NCBI RefSeq assembly: GCF_000344135.1
Contig: NZ_BAOP01000014.1
Coordinates: forward strand, 62,001-126,000
From: Gordonia malaquae NBRC 108250
Lineage (GTDB): Bacteria; Actinomycetota; Actinomycetes; Mycobacteriales; Mycobacteriaceae
Length of the DNA: 64,000 nt
Reading direction: 5' to 3'
In this document: piece after piece, positions 1 through 10,600 of the stretch
How the letters are laid out: the number at the start of each line of letters is the position of its first letter
Numbering within the stretch: the first letter of the stretch is position 1
Notes under the pieces: generated by a model
Database searches by the model: none
Told to the model about the DNA's origin: nothing
Seen by the model: the letters and a program-made list of their open reading frames with translations, nothing else
Program-made: the position numbers and the translations under genes

Positions 1-107
1 ACAGGAGCTCGGTCGAGGAACGCGACGACGTGCTCGTCGGAGTAGACGAGGTGTGCGGGTCCGCGTCCGGCGACGATGTCGCAGAACACGCAGGGAACGG
101 TCGACAT
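1..107 (-). CDS. HIT-family (histidine triad) hydrolase, N-terminal part
   Basis: This gene is cut by the left window edge, leaving its first 35 codons. They read from an ATG at 107 and contain the zinc-type CVFCDIVAG opening, followed by HLVYSDEHVVAFLD. That opening is typical of HIT nucleotide hydrolases and transferases such as HinT. The catalytic HxHxH triad would lie outside the window, so the exact activity cannot be assigned. The terminator at 120-153 separates it from the DUF4189 gene upstream, so it is probably transcribed on its own. Confidence 0.72.
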   Translation of the reverse strand, partial: MSTVPCVFCDIVAGRGPAHLVYSDEHVVAFLDRAP

Positions 108-119
108 GGAACAAAACTA

Positions 120-153
120 ACGGCCCGGGCGCGCTTGTGCGCTCCCGGGCCGT
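120..153 (-). terminator. Rho-independent terminator of the DUF4189 gene
   Basis: A 15-bp stem with one mismatch, ACGGCCCGGG-CGCGC pairing with GCGCTCCCGGGCCGT around a 4-base TTGT loop. It starts 13 bases past the stop of the leftward gene at 167-556 and is followed on the minus strand by a T-rich run (TTAGTTTTGTT). The position and tail fit termination of the leftward transcript. Confidence 0.8.
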
Positions 154-166
154 CGGCCGGCGGAGA

Positions 167-556
167 TCAGCTGTGCCCGGAGGTGCAGACCCAGTCGTAG
201 ATGTAGCCGCCCTCGGAGTAGTAGCGGGCGTACGACTGGGCTGTGTACAGGTGGTTCGCCGTGCCGTAGCCCCAGTAGTTCGTGCCCTTGGCGATGGCAC
301 CGCAGCCGTTGACGAACTGAGTCACGACCTTGCAGTCGGAGTACGAGCAGTAGCTCAACGCGACGTTTGCGGCGTCACGGGAGTTGTCGTAGTCCCATGA
401 GCGACCGGTCTGCCCGGTGCTCGGCGAGAGCGCGATCGCGCCGTAGTAGCTGTAGGCGTGCGCCGGAGCGGGGTCGACGATGGACGGGACGGTGAGCGCG
501 GAGCCGACTCCGACGGCGATCAGTCCCGCGGTGACGAGACGCTTGCGGATGTTCAT
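167..556 (-). CDS. secreted DUF4189 protein
   Basis: A small exported protein of 129 residues. The first 34 residues form a Sec signal peptide (MNIRKRL, then a hydrophobic stretch ending in a PAPAHA cleavage site). The mature part starts YSYYGAIALS and matches the DUF4189 family found in actinobacterial secreted proteins, whose function is unknown. Four cysteines (YCSYSDCK, NGCGA, DWVCT) could form two disulfides outside the membrane. The start has a good ribosome site (AGGAGAAACACC before the ATG). It follows the lipoprotein gene on the same strand with a 44-base gap and ends at a strong hairpin terminator, so the two may share a transcript. Confidence 0.85.
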   Translation of the reverse strand: MNIRKRLVTAGLIAVGVGSALTVPSIVDPAPAHAYSYYGAIALSPSTGQTGRSWDYDNSRDAANVALSYCSYSDCKVVTQFVNGCGAIAKGTNYWGYGTANHLYTAQSYARYYSEGGYIYDWVCTSGHS

Positions 557-600
557 GGTGTTTCTCCTGTGGAAGAGAGGAAGGAAGGGGGACGAGAGGG

Positions 601-1401
601 TCAGCTGCCGGTCTTCTCACGCGGGGTCTCGCCCGACGTTGTCGACTTCGGCTTCGCGGTGGGCGCCTCGACGTTCTTCGGCTTGGTCACGTCGACCTTC
701 TGGCCCCACTTGCTGATGTCGACGGTCAGTGTGGCGTCCTTGGCGGGGGAGACGACGACCCTGGCGACGTTGTTCTTGCCGTCGTTGGTGACGAAGACGG
801 TGGCGTCGTAGGTCGCTTCGGCGAGCTCACCGGTGGACGGTGTCGATGCGAGACCTGCGAGGTCCTTGCCGCTGACGGTGCCGGTGATCTTGGTGGTCTC
901 GACGCCGTTGACGGTCTCGGTGCCTGCCTTGTTGGCGCCCTGGAGTGCACGAAGGATGGCGGGGACGCCGTTCTTCGAGTCGAGGATCTTCGAGACGTCG
1001 TAGATGGATCGGCCGTCGCCGTAGTCCTGGTAGCCCTTGTCGGCGACGTCGGCGTACAGCTTGCCGTCGATGTAGACGAACGGAGCCTCGGTTGTGCGGT
1101 TGCCCATGTTCAGGGTGGTCCGTCCCTTGCCCTTGAGCTCGGGCTTGGTCTCGACGTCGGCCTCGACTTTGGTGGCGTTCAGGCTCTGCAACTTGCCGTC
1201 GATGGACAGCACGATGTGTGCACCGGTCAGGGCCTCGGTCGCGGTGGCCGCGGCGTCGAGGGTGGATTTCGCGGCCGAATCGGAGGCTGCGGTCGTCGAG
1301 CTGCTGCCGCTGTCGTCGCTGCTGGAGCACCCGGTCAGGATGACCGACGCTGCGACGACTCCTGCGAACGCTCCGGCGACGAGTCGGTATGAACGGTTCA
1401 T
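601..1401 (-). CDS. LppX/LprAFG-family lipoprotein (LprG-like)
   Basis: A 266-residue lipoprotein. The start at 1401 is chosen because a strong site (GGGGAGGAGC) precedes it and because it gives a lipoprotein signal peptide with lipobox ILTGC (Cys25); in-frame codons further upstream lack both. A Ser/Thr-rich linker follows, then the LppX/LprAFG fold (roughly residues 45-240). In mycobacteria this family has a hydrophobic pocket and carries lipids or lipoglycans across the periplasm towards the mycomembrane. The C-terminus is a Lys/Pro/Thr-rich tail. The gene diverges from fas across 298 bases. Which family member it corresponds to cannot be decided by eye. Confidence 0.85.
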   Translation of the reverse strand: MNRSYRLVAGAFAGVVAASVILTGCSSSDDSGSSSTTAASDSAAKSTLDAAATATEALTGAHIVLSIDGKLQSLNATKVEADVETKPELKGKGRTTLNMGNRTTEAPFVYIDGKLYADVADKGYQDYGDGRSIYDVSKILDSKNGVPAILRALQGANKAGTETVNGVETTKITGTVSGKDLAGLASTPSTGELAEATYDATVFVTNDGKNNVARVVVSPAKDATLTVDISKWGQKVDVTKPKNVEAPTAKPKSTTSGETPREKTGS

Positions 1402-1584
1402 GGATGGTGCTCCTCCCCGCGCGATCGCACCCGGTGTGCGATTCACTGCGAATTTTCTGGCTCGAAATCTAGTACGTATCGGCGTGAAGTGGGGGATACA
1501 CGTCGTTTCTGCGGATGACGCGGCGCGTCCGTCGGCGCGTGTGACCACAGTCACTGGACTTTCCGGCGGCGCAGGTCCGAGTGG

Positions 1585-1614
1585 TTACCGACGGGTCTAC
1601 CAGTGGGTATACCT
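1585..1614 (+). promoter_or_regulatory. candidate fas promoter
   Basis: TTACCG (1585-1590) and TATACC (1609-1614) are 18 bases apart, a reasonable -35/-10 pair for the fas gene. Transcription would begin near 1621, so the palindrome at 1627-1652 would lie just downstream of the start. This is an inference from sequence match only. Confidence 0.35.
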
Positions 1615-1626
1615 CCCGGTCACCAT

Positions 1627-1652
1627 GAAACATGAGGGATCCCTCATGTTTC
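1627..1652. promoter_or_regulatory. 26-bp perfect palindrome upstream of fas (candidate operator)
   Basis: GAAACATGAGGGA followed directly by its exact complement TCCCTCATGTTTC, with no spacer. It ends 47 bases before the fas GTG start. The length, perfect symmetry and position between a plausible -10 and the ribosome site fit an operator for a TetR-type dimer pair; the RNA could also fold as a 5'-leader hairpin. The TetR gene at 11332-11946, beside acpS, is the obvious local candidate. Confidence 0.6.
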
Positions 1653-1699
1653 TGTGGCACTATTGCCGAGTTCCCCCACACAGGCCGACAGGAGTATCC

Positions 1700-4600
1700 G
1701 TGACCCTCGACCAGTTCCGTACCGGCGATCGAGCAACCTCAACCGACGACGGTTCGACGAGTCTGATCGACCGCTTCGCGGCCGGCGAGAGCTATGCGAT
1801 CAGCTTCGGCGGACAGGGTGGGCCGTGGTTGCCGACCCTCGCCGAGCTCGTCGCCGACGCCGACCTCGGCCGACGGATCTCCGCGATCGTCGACTCCGCC
1901 ACGCGTTCCCTCGAGCCCGTCGCCGATCGTCTGGCCGCCGCAGGCGGCGATCGTTTCGCGCCTGCCGACTGGATCGCCGCCATCGACGAGGACCGCGACG
2001 TGCCGACAGACGCCGAGCTCGCGGCCGCTGAGCTGTCGGTCCCGGGCATCCTCCTCGCTCAGATCGCGGCCATCGCCAACCTGTCGAAGCAGGGTCTGGA
2101 CCCGAGCAGGCTCCCGGCGAGCGCGGTCATCGGCCACTCGCAGGGGCTCCTCGCCGTCGAGGCCATCACCACCGCCGAGCATCCCCGCGAAGCCGACGAC
2201 GCCGCGCTGCTCGCCATCGCTCAGCTCATGGGCGCAGCGGCGACCGTCACCGCCCGCCGCCTCGGGCTGCTCGGCTCCGCAGATCAGACCACCGAGGGCA
2301 CCTCGCCGATGGTCGCGGTCAACGGCGTCCCGCCGCGCGAGATCGACGCGATGCTCGACGAATACCGCGCGTCGCTGCCCGCCGGGACCTCGGGACTGCC
2401 GACCGTCGCCATCGTCAACAACCGACGATCGATCGTCCTCTCGGGGTCACCGCGTCATCTGACCGGATTCCAGGCGCTGTGCGCGCGTCGCGCAACCGCC
2501 GAAGCCGCAGACCGCAAGGCCAAGCTGACCGGCGGAAAGCCGTTCGCACCGACCTTCGAGGAACTGGCCGTCACCGTGCCGTTCCACCATCCCGATCTCG
2601 CGCCCGCCGTCGACCTCGTCGTCGAATGGGCAGGCCTCTCCGGGCTCGACCCGCAGTTCGCGGGCCGTCTCGCGACCCGCATTCTCGTGGACCCCGTCGA
2701 CTGGGTGGACCAGATCGGCGACGCCGTCGCCTCGGGTGCATCGTGGATCATCGACTTCGGCCCGGCCGATCTCGGCGCTCGACTGGCCGCCCCGCTGGTC
2801 CGTGGACAGGGCGTCGGCGTCATCGCCGCCGCCACCCGTCGTGGCCAGCGCAGTCTCTTCGTTCCGGGCAGCGCCCCCGCCGTCGCGCGGCCGTGGTCGG
2901 CCTTCTCGCCGCGCCTCGTGTCGCTGCCGACAGGCCGCACCGTCGTCGACACAGCTTTCACTCGACTCACCGGCCGATCGCCGATGCTCCTCGCGGGCAT
3001 GACCCCGACCACCGTCGACCCGGCGATCGTCGCGGCGGCCGCCAATGCGGGCCACTGGGCCGAGCTCGCAGGCGGCGGACAGGTGACCGAGGAGATCTTC
3101 GCGTCCAACGTCGCCAAGCTCACCGATCTGCTCGACGAGAACCGCCAGGTGCAGTTCAACTCGCTGTTCCTCGACCCCTACCTGTGGAAGCTGCAGCTCG
3201 GCGGCAAGCGCCTCGTGCAGAAGGCTCGCGCCCAGGGGGCTCCGTTCGACGGTGTCATCATCACCGCGGGCATCCCCGAGCTCGACGAGGCGGTGGATCT
3301 CGTCGGCGAACTGAACGACGCGGGTCTGCACTACGTCGCCTTCAAGCCGGGCACCGTCGACCAGATCCGCGCCGTCATCCGCATCGCGATCGCGGTTCCG
3401 CAGTTCCCGGTCATCGTTCAGATCGAAGGCGGACGCGCAGGCGGCCATCACTCGTGGGAAGATCTCGACGACCTGCTCCTCGCCACCTACGGCGAGCTCC
3501 GCGACCGACCGAACGTCGTCGTCTGCGTCGGCGGAGGCATCGGAACCCCCGAACGCGCGTCGGAGTACCTGACCGGCGAATGGTCCGCGCGGTACGACTA
3601 CCCGTCGATGCCGCTGGACGGCATCCTGATCGGCACGGCCGCGATGGCGACGCTGGAGGCCACCACCTCACCCGAGGTGAAGCAGCTGCTCGTCGACACC
3701 GAGGGCTGCGACACCTGGATCGGCGCGGGCCACAGTGAGGCCGGCATGGCTTCGGGCCGCAGCCAGCTCGGCGCGGACATCCACGAGATCGACAATTCAG
3801 CGTCACGCTGCGGTCGCCTCCTCGACGAGGTGGCGGGCGATGCCGACGCCGTGGCCGAGCGACGCGACGAGATCATCGCCGCGATGGAGCGCACCGCCAA
3901 GCCGTACTTCGGCGACGTCAGCACCATGACCTACCTCGAGTGGCTCACCCGCTTCGCCGAGCTCGCAGTGGGCGCCGACGGCGAGTACGCATGGGCCGAC
4001 ATCACGTGGGAGCAGCGTTTCGTCGACATGCTCCGGCGCACCGAGGCCCGGATGCACCACCTCGACACAGGCGAGTTCGAGTCGCTGTTCGGCGTCCGGG
4101 TGGACGACGCGCACGGTGCGATCGCTCGCCTGGCCGAGACCTTTCCCGCTGTCGAGGCCGACATCCTGCATCCCGCGGATGTGGCGTTCTTCCTGGAGCA
4201 GTGCCGCACGCCCGGCAAGCCCGTCAACTTCGTCCCCGTCATCGACAAGGACGTCCGCCGCTGGTGGCGTTCGGACTCCCTCTGGCAGGCGCACGACGCC
4301 CGCTACTCCGCAGACGAGGTCTGCATCATCCCGGGCACTGTCGCGGTGTCCGGCATCACCCAGGTCGACGAGCCGGTCGGCGACCTGCTGAATCGATTCG
4401 AAGCCCAGGTCGTCGCCGATCTGCGCACCTCCGGTGAGCAGGCGCAGGTCGTCGCCGCGCGTCGTCGGCGGGGCATCGTCAGCGAGTCCGGGCCGCTCAG
4501 CATTCTGATCGAAGCCGAAGACGTGCTCTGGGCAGGTCGCCAGGTCCGCAATCCCATCGCTCTCCTCGGCGACCGCGAGGCATGGACCGTGTACGACGGC

Positions 4601-7600
4601 GAGTACGCCGAGCACTCCACGGGCGCGATGATCGCTTACGTCCCGGACGCGGAGACCGCGGACGACGAGATCCGTCTCGACCTGGTGATCCCGGTGTCCG
4701 GCTCGATCCTGCGCATCCCGTTCACCGGCGACCTCAAGGTGGTCGACGGCGGCAGCCCCCGCGTCACCACCGCGGGCGCAGCCGATGCCATGCGCGACCT
4801 GCTCACCGTCGCCGCAGGCGGCGATCTGCTCACTCTCACCGACGGCGCTACCTCCGGCACCGTCGCGTGGCGCGCCGATTCGGTCGCCGATCACAGCGGC
4901 GCGACGTCGTCGGGTCTTCCGACTCGATTCGGCGCGACCACGCCGTCGTCGCCCAACGGTTTCGCGGTGCCCGACGCGCTCGTCGTGGCTTGCTGGCCGA
5001 CGGTGTTCAGCGTGATCGGCGGAGTCTCGACCGATGACGGCCGACCAGTGGTCGAAGGGCTGCTCGACCTGGTCCACCTGGATCACGCCATCACCCTGGA
5101 GACCGCGCTCCCGACAGTCGACACAGACCTGACCGTCGCAGCGCGCTGCGTCGGCGTCAGCGACGCCGACGTGGGACGCGTCGTCGAGGTCGAGGTGACC
5201 GTCACCGACGGCGACACCCCGATCGCCCAGCTCGTCGAGCGCTTCGCGATCCGCGGCCGCACCGGCGACGCGAGCCTGGCCGACCCGGCCCGGGCCGGCG
5301 GCGCACTGAGCGACGAGCGGACCGGCACCCGTAAGCACCTGCGATCGGTGACGGTCAACGCACCGTCCCGCATGCACGGCTTCGCCGTCGTCTCGGGCGA
5401 CCGCAACCCCATCCACACCGATCCGCTCGCGGCCCGCCTGGCCGGACTCGGCGACCCGATCGTCCACGGCATGTGGCTCTCGGCGCTCGCCCAGCAGGTC
5501 GTGACCGCCTCCGACTCCGGTCAGCCGACCCCCGCACCGCGCGCTCTGCTCGGTTGGACCGCGCGCTACCTGGGCATGGTCCGTCTCGGCGACGCCGTGG
5601 ACGTCCGTGTCGACCGTGTCGGAATCGACTCCGGTCGCGAAGTCATCGAGGTGACCGCCAAGGTCGACGGTGAGCTCGTGATGGCGGCCACCGGACTGCT
5701 CGCCGCGCCGCGGACCGTCTACGCGTTCCCCGGCCAGGGCATCCAGAGCAAGGGCATGGGCCTGGAAGCTCGGTCACGCAGTGCTGCCGCCCGCGACATC
5801 TGGGACCGCGCCGACAAGCACACCCGCGAGACGCTCGGCTTCTCCATCCTCGCGGTGGTTCGCGACAACCCGACAACACTCGTCGCCAACGGCGAACGAT
5901 ACTTCCACCCGGACGGGGTGCTGTTCCTGACGCAGTTCACGCAGGTCGCGATGGCCACACTCGGCGTCGCGCAGATCGCTGAACTGCGAGAAGCGGGCGC
6001 ATACGTCGAAGACTCGATCACCTGTGGCCACTCGGTCGGCGAGTACAACGCACTCGCCGCCTGCGCCGGTGTGCTGCCGCTCGAAGCGGTCCTCGAAGTC
6101 GTGTTCCAGCGCGGCAGCGCCATGCATCACCTGGTTCCCCGCGACGCGAAGGGCCGAAGCGACTACCGTCTCGCAGCGATCCGACCGAGCCAGTTCGGTC
6201 TGGCCGACGCCGACGTCGAGGCGTTCGTCTCCGGAATCGGCGCCGACGCAGATGAGTTCCTGCAGGTGGTCAACCTCAACCTGCTCGGGTCCCAGTACGC
6301 GATCGCCGGCACCGTCCGCGGGCTCGAACTGCTCGAAACCGAGATCGACCGGCGTCGCGCCGAGTTCGGCGGCAAGCGGGCGTTCATCCTCGTCCCCGGC
6401 ATCGACGTGCCGTTCCACTCGACGGTTCTGCGTGCCGGTGTGCCGGAGTTCCGCGGGAAGCTCGACGAACTCCTGCCGGAGGTCATCGACCCCGACATCC
6501 TCGTCGGCAACTACATCCCGAACCTCGTCCCGCGCCTGTTCAACCTGGGCCGCGACTTCGTCCAGGAGATCGCCGATCTGGTTCCGTCCGAGCCGCTCGA
6601 CGCAGTTCTCGCCGACTGGGAGTCGTGGGAGGCCCGTCCGGCCGAACTCGCCCGGGTCATCCTCATCGAGCTCCTGGCGTGGCAGTTCGCCAGTCCGGTC
6701 CGGTGGATCGAGACGCAAGACCTGCTGTTCTCGACCGTCGAACAGGGCGGACTCGGGATCGATCGCTTCGTCGAGGTCGGCGTCAAGTCGGCCCCGACAC
6801 TGACCGGGCTCGCCCGCAACACCCTCAAGCTGCCGCCGTATGGCGCAGCGGTCACCGAAGTCCTCAACGCGCAGACCGATGAACAGCTCCTGCGTGCCGA
6901 GGACAGTGCCCCAGAACCGGTCGAGGACCCTGAGGAAGGTGAAACGGCGCCGGCCGAGGCGGCCGTCGAAGCCGCACCAGTCGCCGCCGCCGCACCAGTC
7001 GCTGCAGCCGCCGGTCCGCGCCCGGACGACATCACGTTCGGTCCCGCCGACGCGGTCCGCGCAGTCATCTCGCTCTGGACCAAGATGACACCGTCGCAGA
7101 TCGGCTCCGCGGACACGATCGAGTCCCTGTGCGACGGTGTGTCGTCCCGACGCAACCAGTTGCTGCTCGACATCGGCGGCGAGCTCGGCCTCGGCGCCAT
7201 CGACGGTGCCGCAGAGGCGGAGATGCACGCTCTCGCTGCAACAGTCGAGACGATGGCCCGCGGGTACAAGCCGCTCGGCGACGTCCTCACCGACGCCGTC
7301 GGCGATCAGATCCGCAAGGTGGCCGGACCCGTCAACAAGCGTCAGAACTACATCGTCGACCGTGTGACCGACACGTGGCAACTCGGTGGTGGATGGGCGC
7401 AGCACACGCTCGTCGCGGTCGCGCTCGGATCGCGCGACGGCGCCAGTGTCCGCGGCGGCGATCTCGGCGACCTGCTCGAGAGCGCCGTCACCACGGTGAA
7501 CGATCTCGACAACCTCGTCGACCGGGCGGTCCGCTCGGTCGGTGCGGCCCGCGGCATCAGTGTGGAACTGCCCGCGGCGGGCGGAGCAGCGGGAGGTGCA

Positions 7601-10600
7601 GTCGACTCGGCTGCACTCGACGCACTCGCCGAGCACATGGGCGGCAAGGACGGAGTCCTTGCGGCCACGGCAAACACGATCCTCGCGAAGCTCGGCCTCA
7701 CCTCGACGGCGTCGACCGAGGAGATCCTCGACGACCCGAACGCCGTCGCCGCACAGCGGATCAGCGACGAGCTCGGCGCGGACTGGGTCCGCACCGTCAC
7801 TCCGTCGTTCGACGAGCAGCGCGCCGTCCTCCTGGACGACCGTTGGGCCAGCGCTCGTGAAGACCTCGCACGCTTGTGGCTGCTCGACGAGACCACGATC
7901 GATGCCGACCACGATCGCATCGTCGCCCGGCTGGCGGGCAGCGGCGAGACCGTCGCCGAGCACGCCACCTGGTGGCAGGGCAAAGCACTGCACAGGGGCT
8001 TCCGTGTGCACGCCCGTCTGTTCGCCGCGATCGCCGAGGCGGCGCAGTCGACGCAGGCAGGAGCCTTCGCGGACGACGTCGCCGTCGTGACCGGTGCATC
8101 GCCCGACTCGATCGCCGCGTCGGTCGTCGGAGAGCTCTTGAGCGGGGGAGCGACGGTCGTCGCGACCACCTCGCGATTGAGCAGCGAACGCCTCGGGTTC
8201 TACAAGGAGCTCTACCGAGACCACGCGAGCCACTGCGCCGCGCTCTGGGTGGTGCCGGCGAACCTCGCGTCGTACGTCGACGTGGACGCCGTCGTCGAGT
8301 GGATCGGCACCGAGCAGACCGAGAACCTCGGCGCCACTACGGGTGTCATCAAGCGGGCCATGACGCCGACCCTGCTGTTCCCGTTCGCAGCACCTCGGGT
8401 CGCGGGCGACCTCACCGACGCTGGTGGTCGTGCCGAGATGGAGATGAAGGTCCTCCTGTGGTCCGTGGAACGGATGATCGCTGGTCTCGGCGCCATCGGT
8501 GCAGATCACGACCTCGACTCGCGCCTGCACGTGGTCCTGCCGGGCTCGCCCAATCGTGGCATGTTCGGCGGTGACGGTGCGTACGGCGAGTCGAAGGCGG
8601 CGCTCGACGCGCTCGTCACCCGCTGGGGCGCCGAGGAGTCGTGGGGATCGCGCACCACGATCGCGCACGCCCTCATCGGGTGGGTTCGCGGGACCGGCCT
8701 CATGGGCGGCAACGACGGCATGGTCGCCGCAGTGGAGGCGGCGGGTGTCCGCACGTGGAGCACCGAGGAGATGGCAGGCGAGCTCGTGTCGCTGTGCACC
8801 GCCGACAAGCGCGCACAGGCCCGGGTGGAGCCGATCGTCGCCGATCTGACCGCCGGGCTCGATCCGAACATCGATCTGAAGGCATTGGCGAAGGCCGCTG
8901 CGGCCGACACCGTCGACGAGCCCGAGACGGACGTCGACGAGCCGGTCAACCCGCTGGTCGCGGCACTCCCGTTCCCGGCACGCGCCGACCTCCCGACCGC
9001 TCATGAGTGGCCGGAGATCACGGCCCGCCCTGAGGACATGGTTGTCATCGTCGGCGCGGGTGAGGTGGGACCCTACGGTTCGTCGCGTACCCGATTCGAG
9101 ATGGAGGTCGACGAGAAGCTGTCGGCCGCAGGCGTTCTCGAACTCGCATGGAACACCGGTCTCGTCACCTGGGAGGAGACCCCGAAGCCGGGCTGGTACG
9201 ACGTCGAGTCGGGCGATCCGGTCGCCGAGGCCGACATCGCCGACCGCTACCACGACGAGGTCGTCGCTCGATGCGGCATCCGCCGCTACGTCGACGAGGG
9301 CGCGATGGTCGACAACTCGTCGCCGCTGCTCGAGTCGGTGTTCCTCGACGAGGACCTCACGTTCACCGTTCCGAACGAGGCCGCCGCTCGTGCGTTCGCG
9401 TCGGCTGACCCGGAGCGCACGCGCATCGTGGCCACCGAGTCCGGCGACTGGAGCGTGACCCGCCTGGCGGGCACCGAGATCCGCGTCCCGCGTCGCTTCG
9501 AACTCTCGCGCACCGTCGGCGGCCAGATCCCGACAGGCTTCGACCCGGTCCGCTGGGGCGTCTCGCCCGACATGGCGGAGTCGGTCGACCGCGTCGCCCT
9601 GTGGAACCTCGTCGCGACCGTCGACGCGTTCATCACTGCGGGCCTCACCCCGTCGGAACTGATGCGGTGGGTCCACCCCGGTCTGGTCGCCAACACCCAG
9701 GGCACCGGCATGGGTGGCATGACGTCGATGCGTTCGCTGTACGTCGACACGCTGCTCGGCGAGTCGAAGGCGAACGACATCCTGCAGGAAGCGCTGCCCA
9801 ATGTGGTCGCCGCGCACGTCGTGCAGTCGTACATCGGCAGCTACGGCGCCATGATTCACCCGGTCGCCGCGTGCGCCACCGCGGCCGTCTCGGTCGAGGA
9901 GGGCGCAGACAAGATCCGCCTCGGCAAGGCGCTGTTCGCAGTGGCGGGCGGCTTCGACGACGTCGGCATCGAAGGCATCGTCGGCTTCGGCGACATGTCG
10001 GCGACCGCCGATTCGGCGGCGATGAAGGCCAAGGGCATCGACGAACGTCGCTACTCGCGAGCCAACGACCGTCGACGCAGCGGATTCGTCGAGTCGGCGG
10101 GCGGCGGAACCGTCCTTCTGGCTCGCGGCGACGTCGCAGCCCAGCTCGGGCTTCCGGTCCTCGGTGTGGTGGCATGGGCGCAGAGCTTCGGCGACGGCGT
10201 TCACACGTCGATCCCGGCTCCGGGCCTCGGCGCACTCGGTGCGGCTCGTGGACAGAAACTGTCCCCGTTGGCCACATCCCTCGCCTCGCTCGGTGTGAGC
10301 CCCGACGATGTCGCAGTCGTGTCCAAGCACGACACGTCGACCCGGGCCAACGACCCGAACGAGTCGGAACTGCATGAGCGTCTCGCCGGTGCGATCGGCC
10401 GTGGCGACGGAGCTCCGCTGTTCGTCGTGTCGCAGAAGTCGCTGACCGGTCACGCCAAGGGCGGCGCGGCGGCATTCCAGCTGATCGGCCTGTGCCAGGT
10501 GCTCCGCGAGGGCGTGGTCCCGCCGAACCGCAGTCTCGACTGCGTCGACGAGAAGATGGCCGAGTACCCGCACCTGGTGTGGCCGCGGGAGACCCTGCGG

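Noticed and set aside
1094..1699. In-frame extension of FAS-I upstream of the GTG at 1700
   Set aside because: It overlaps the divergent lipoprotein gene and the promoter and palindrome region, lacks a ribosome site and does not resemble FAS-I N-termini.
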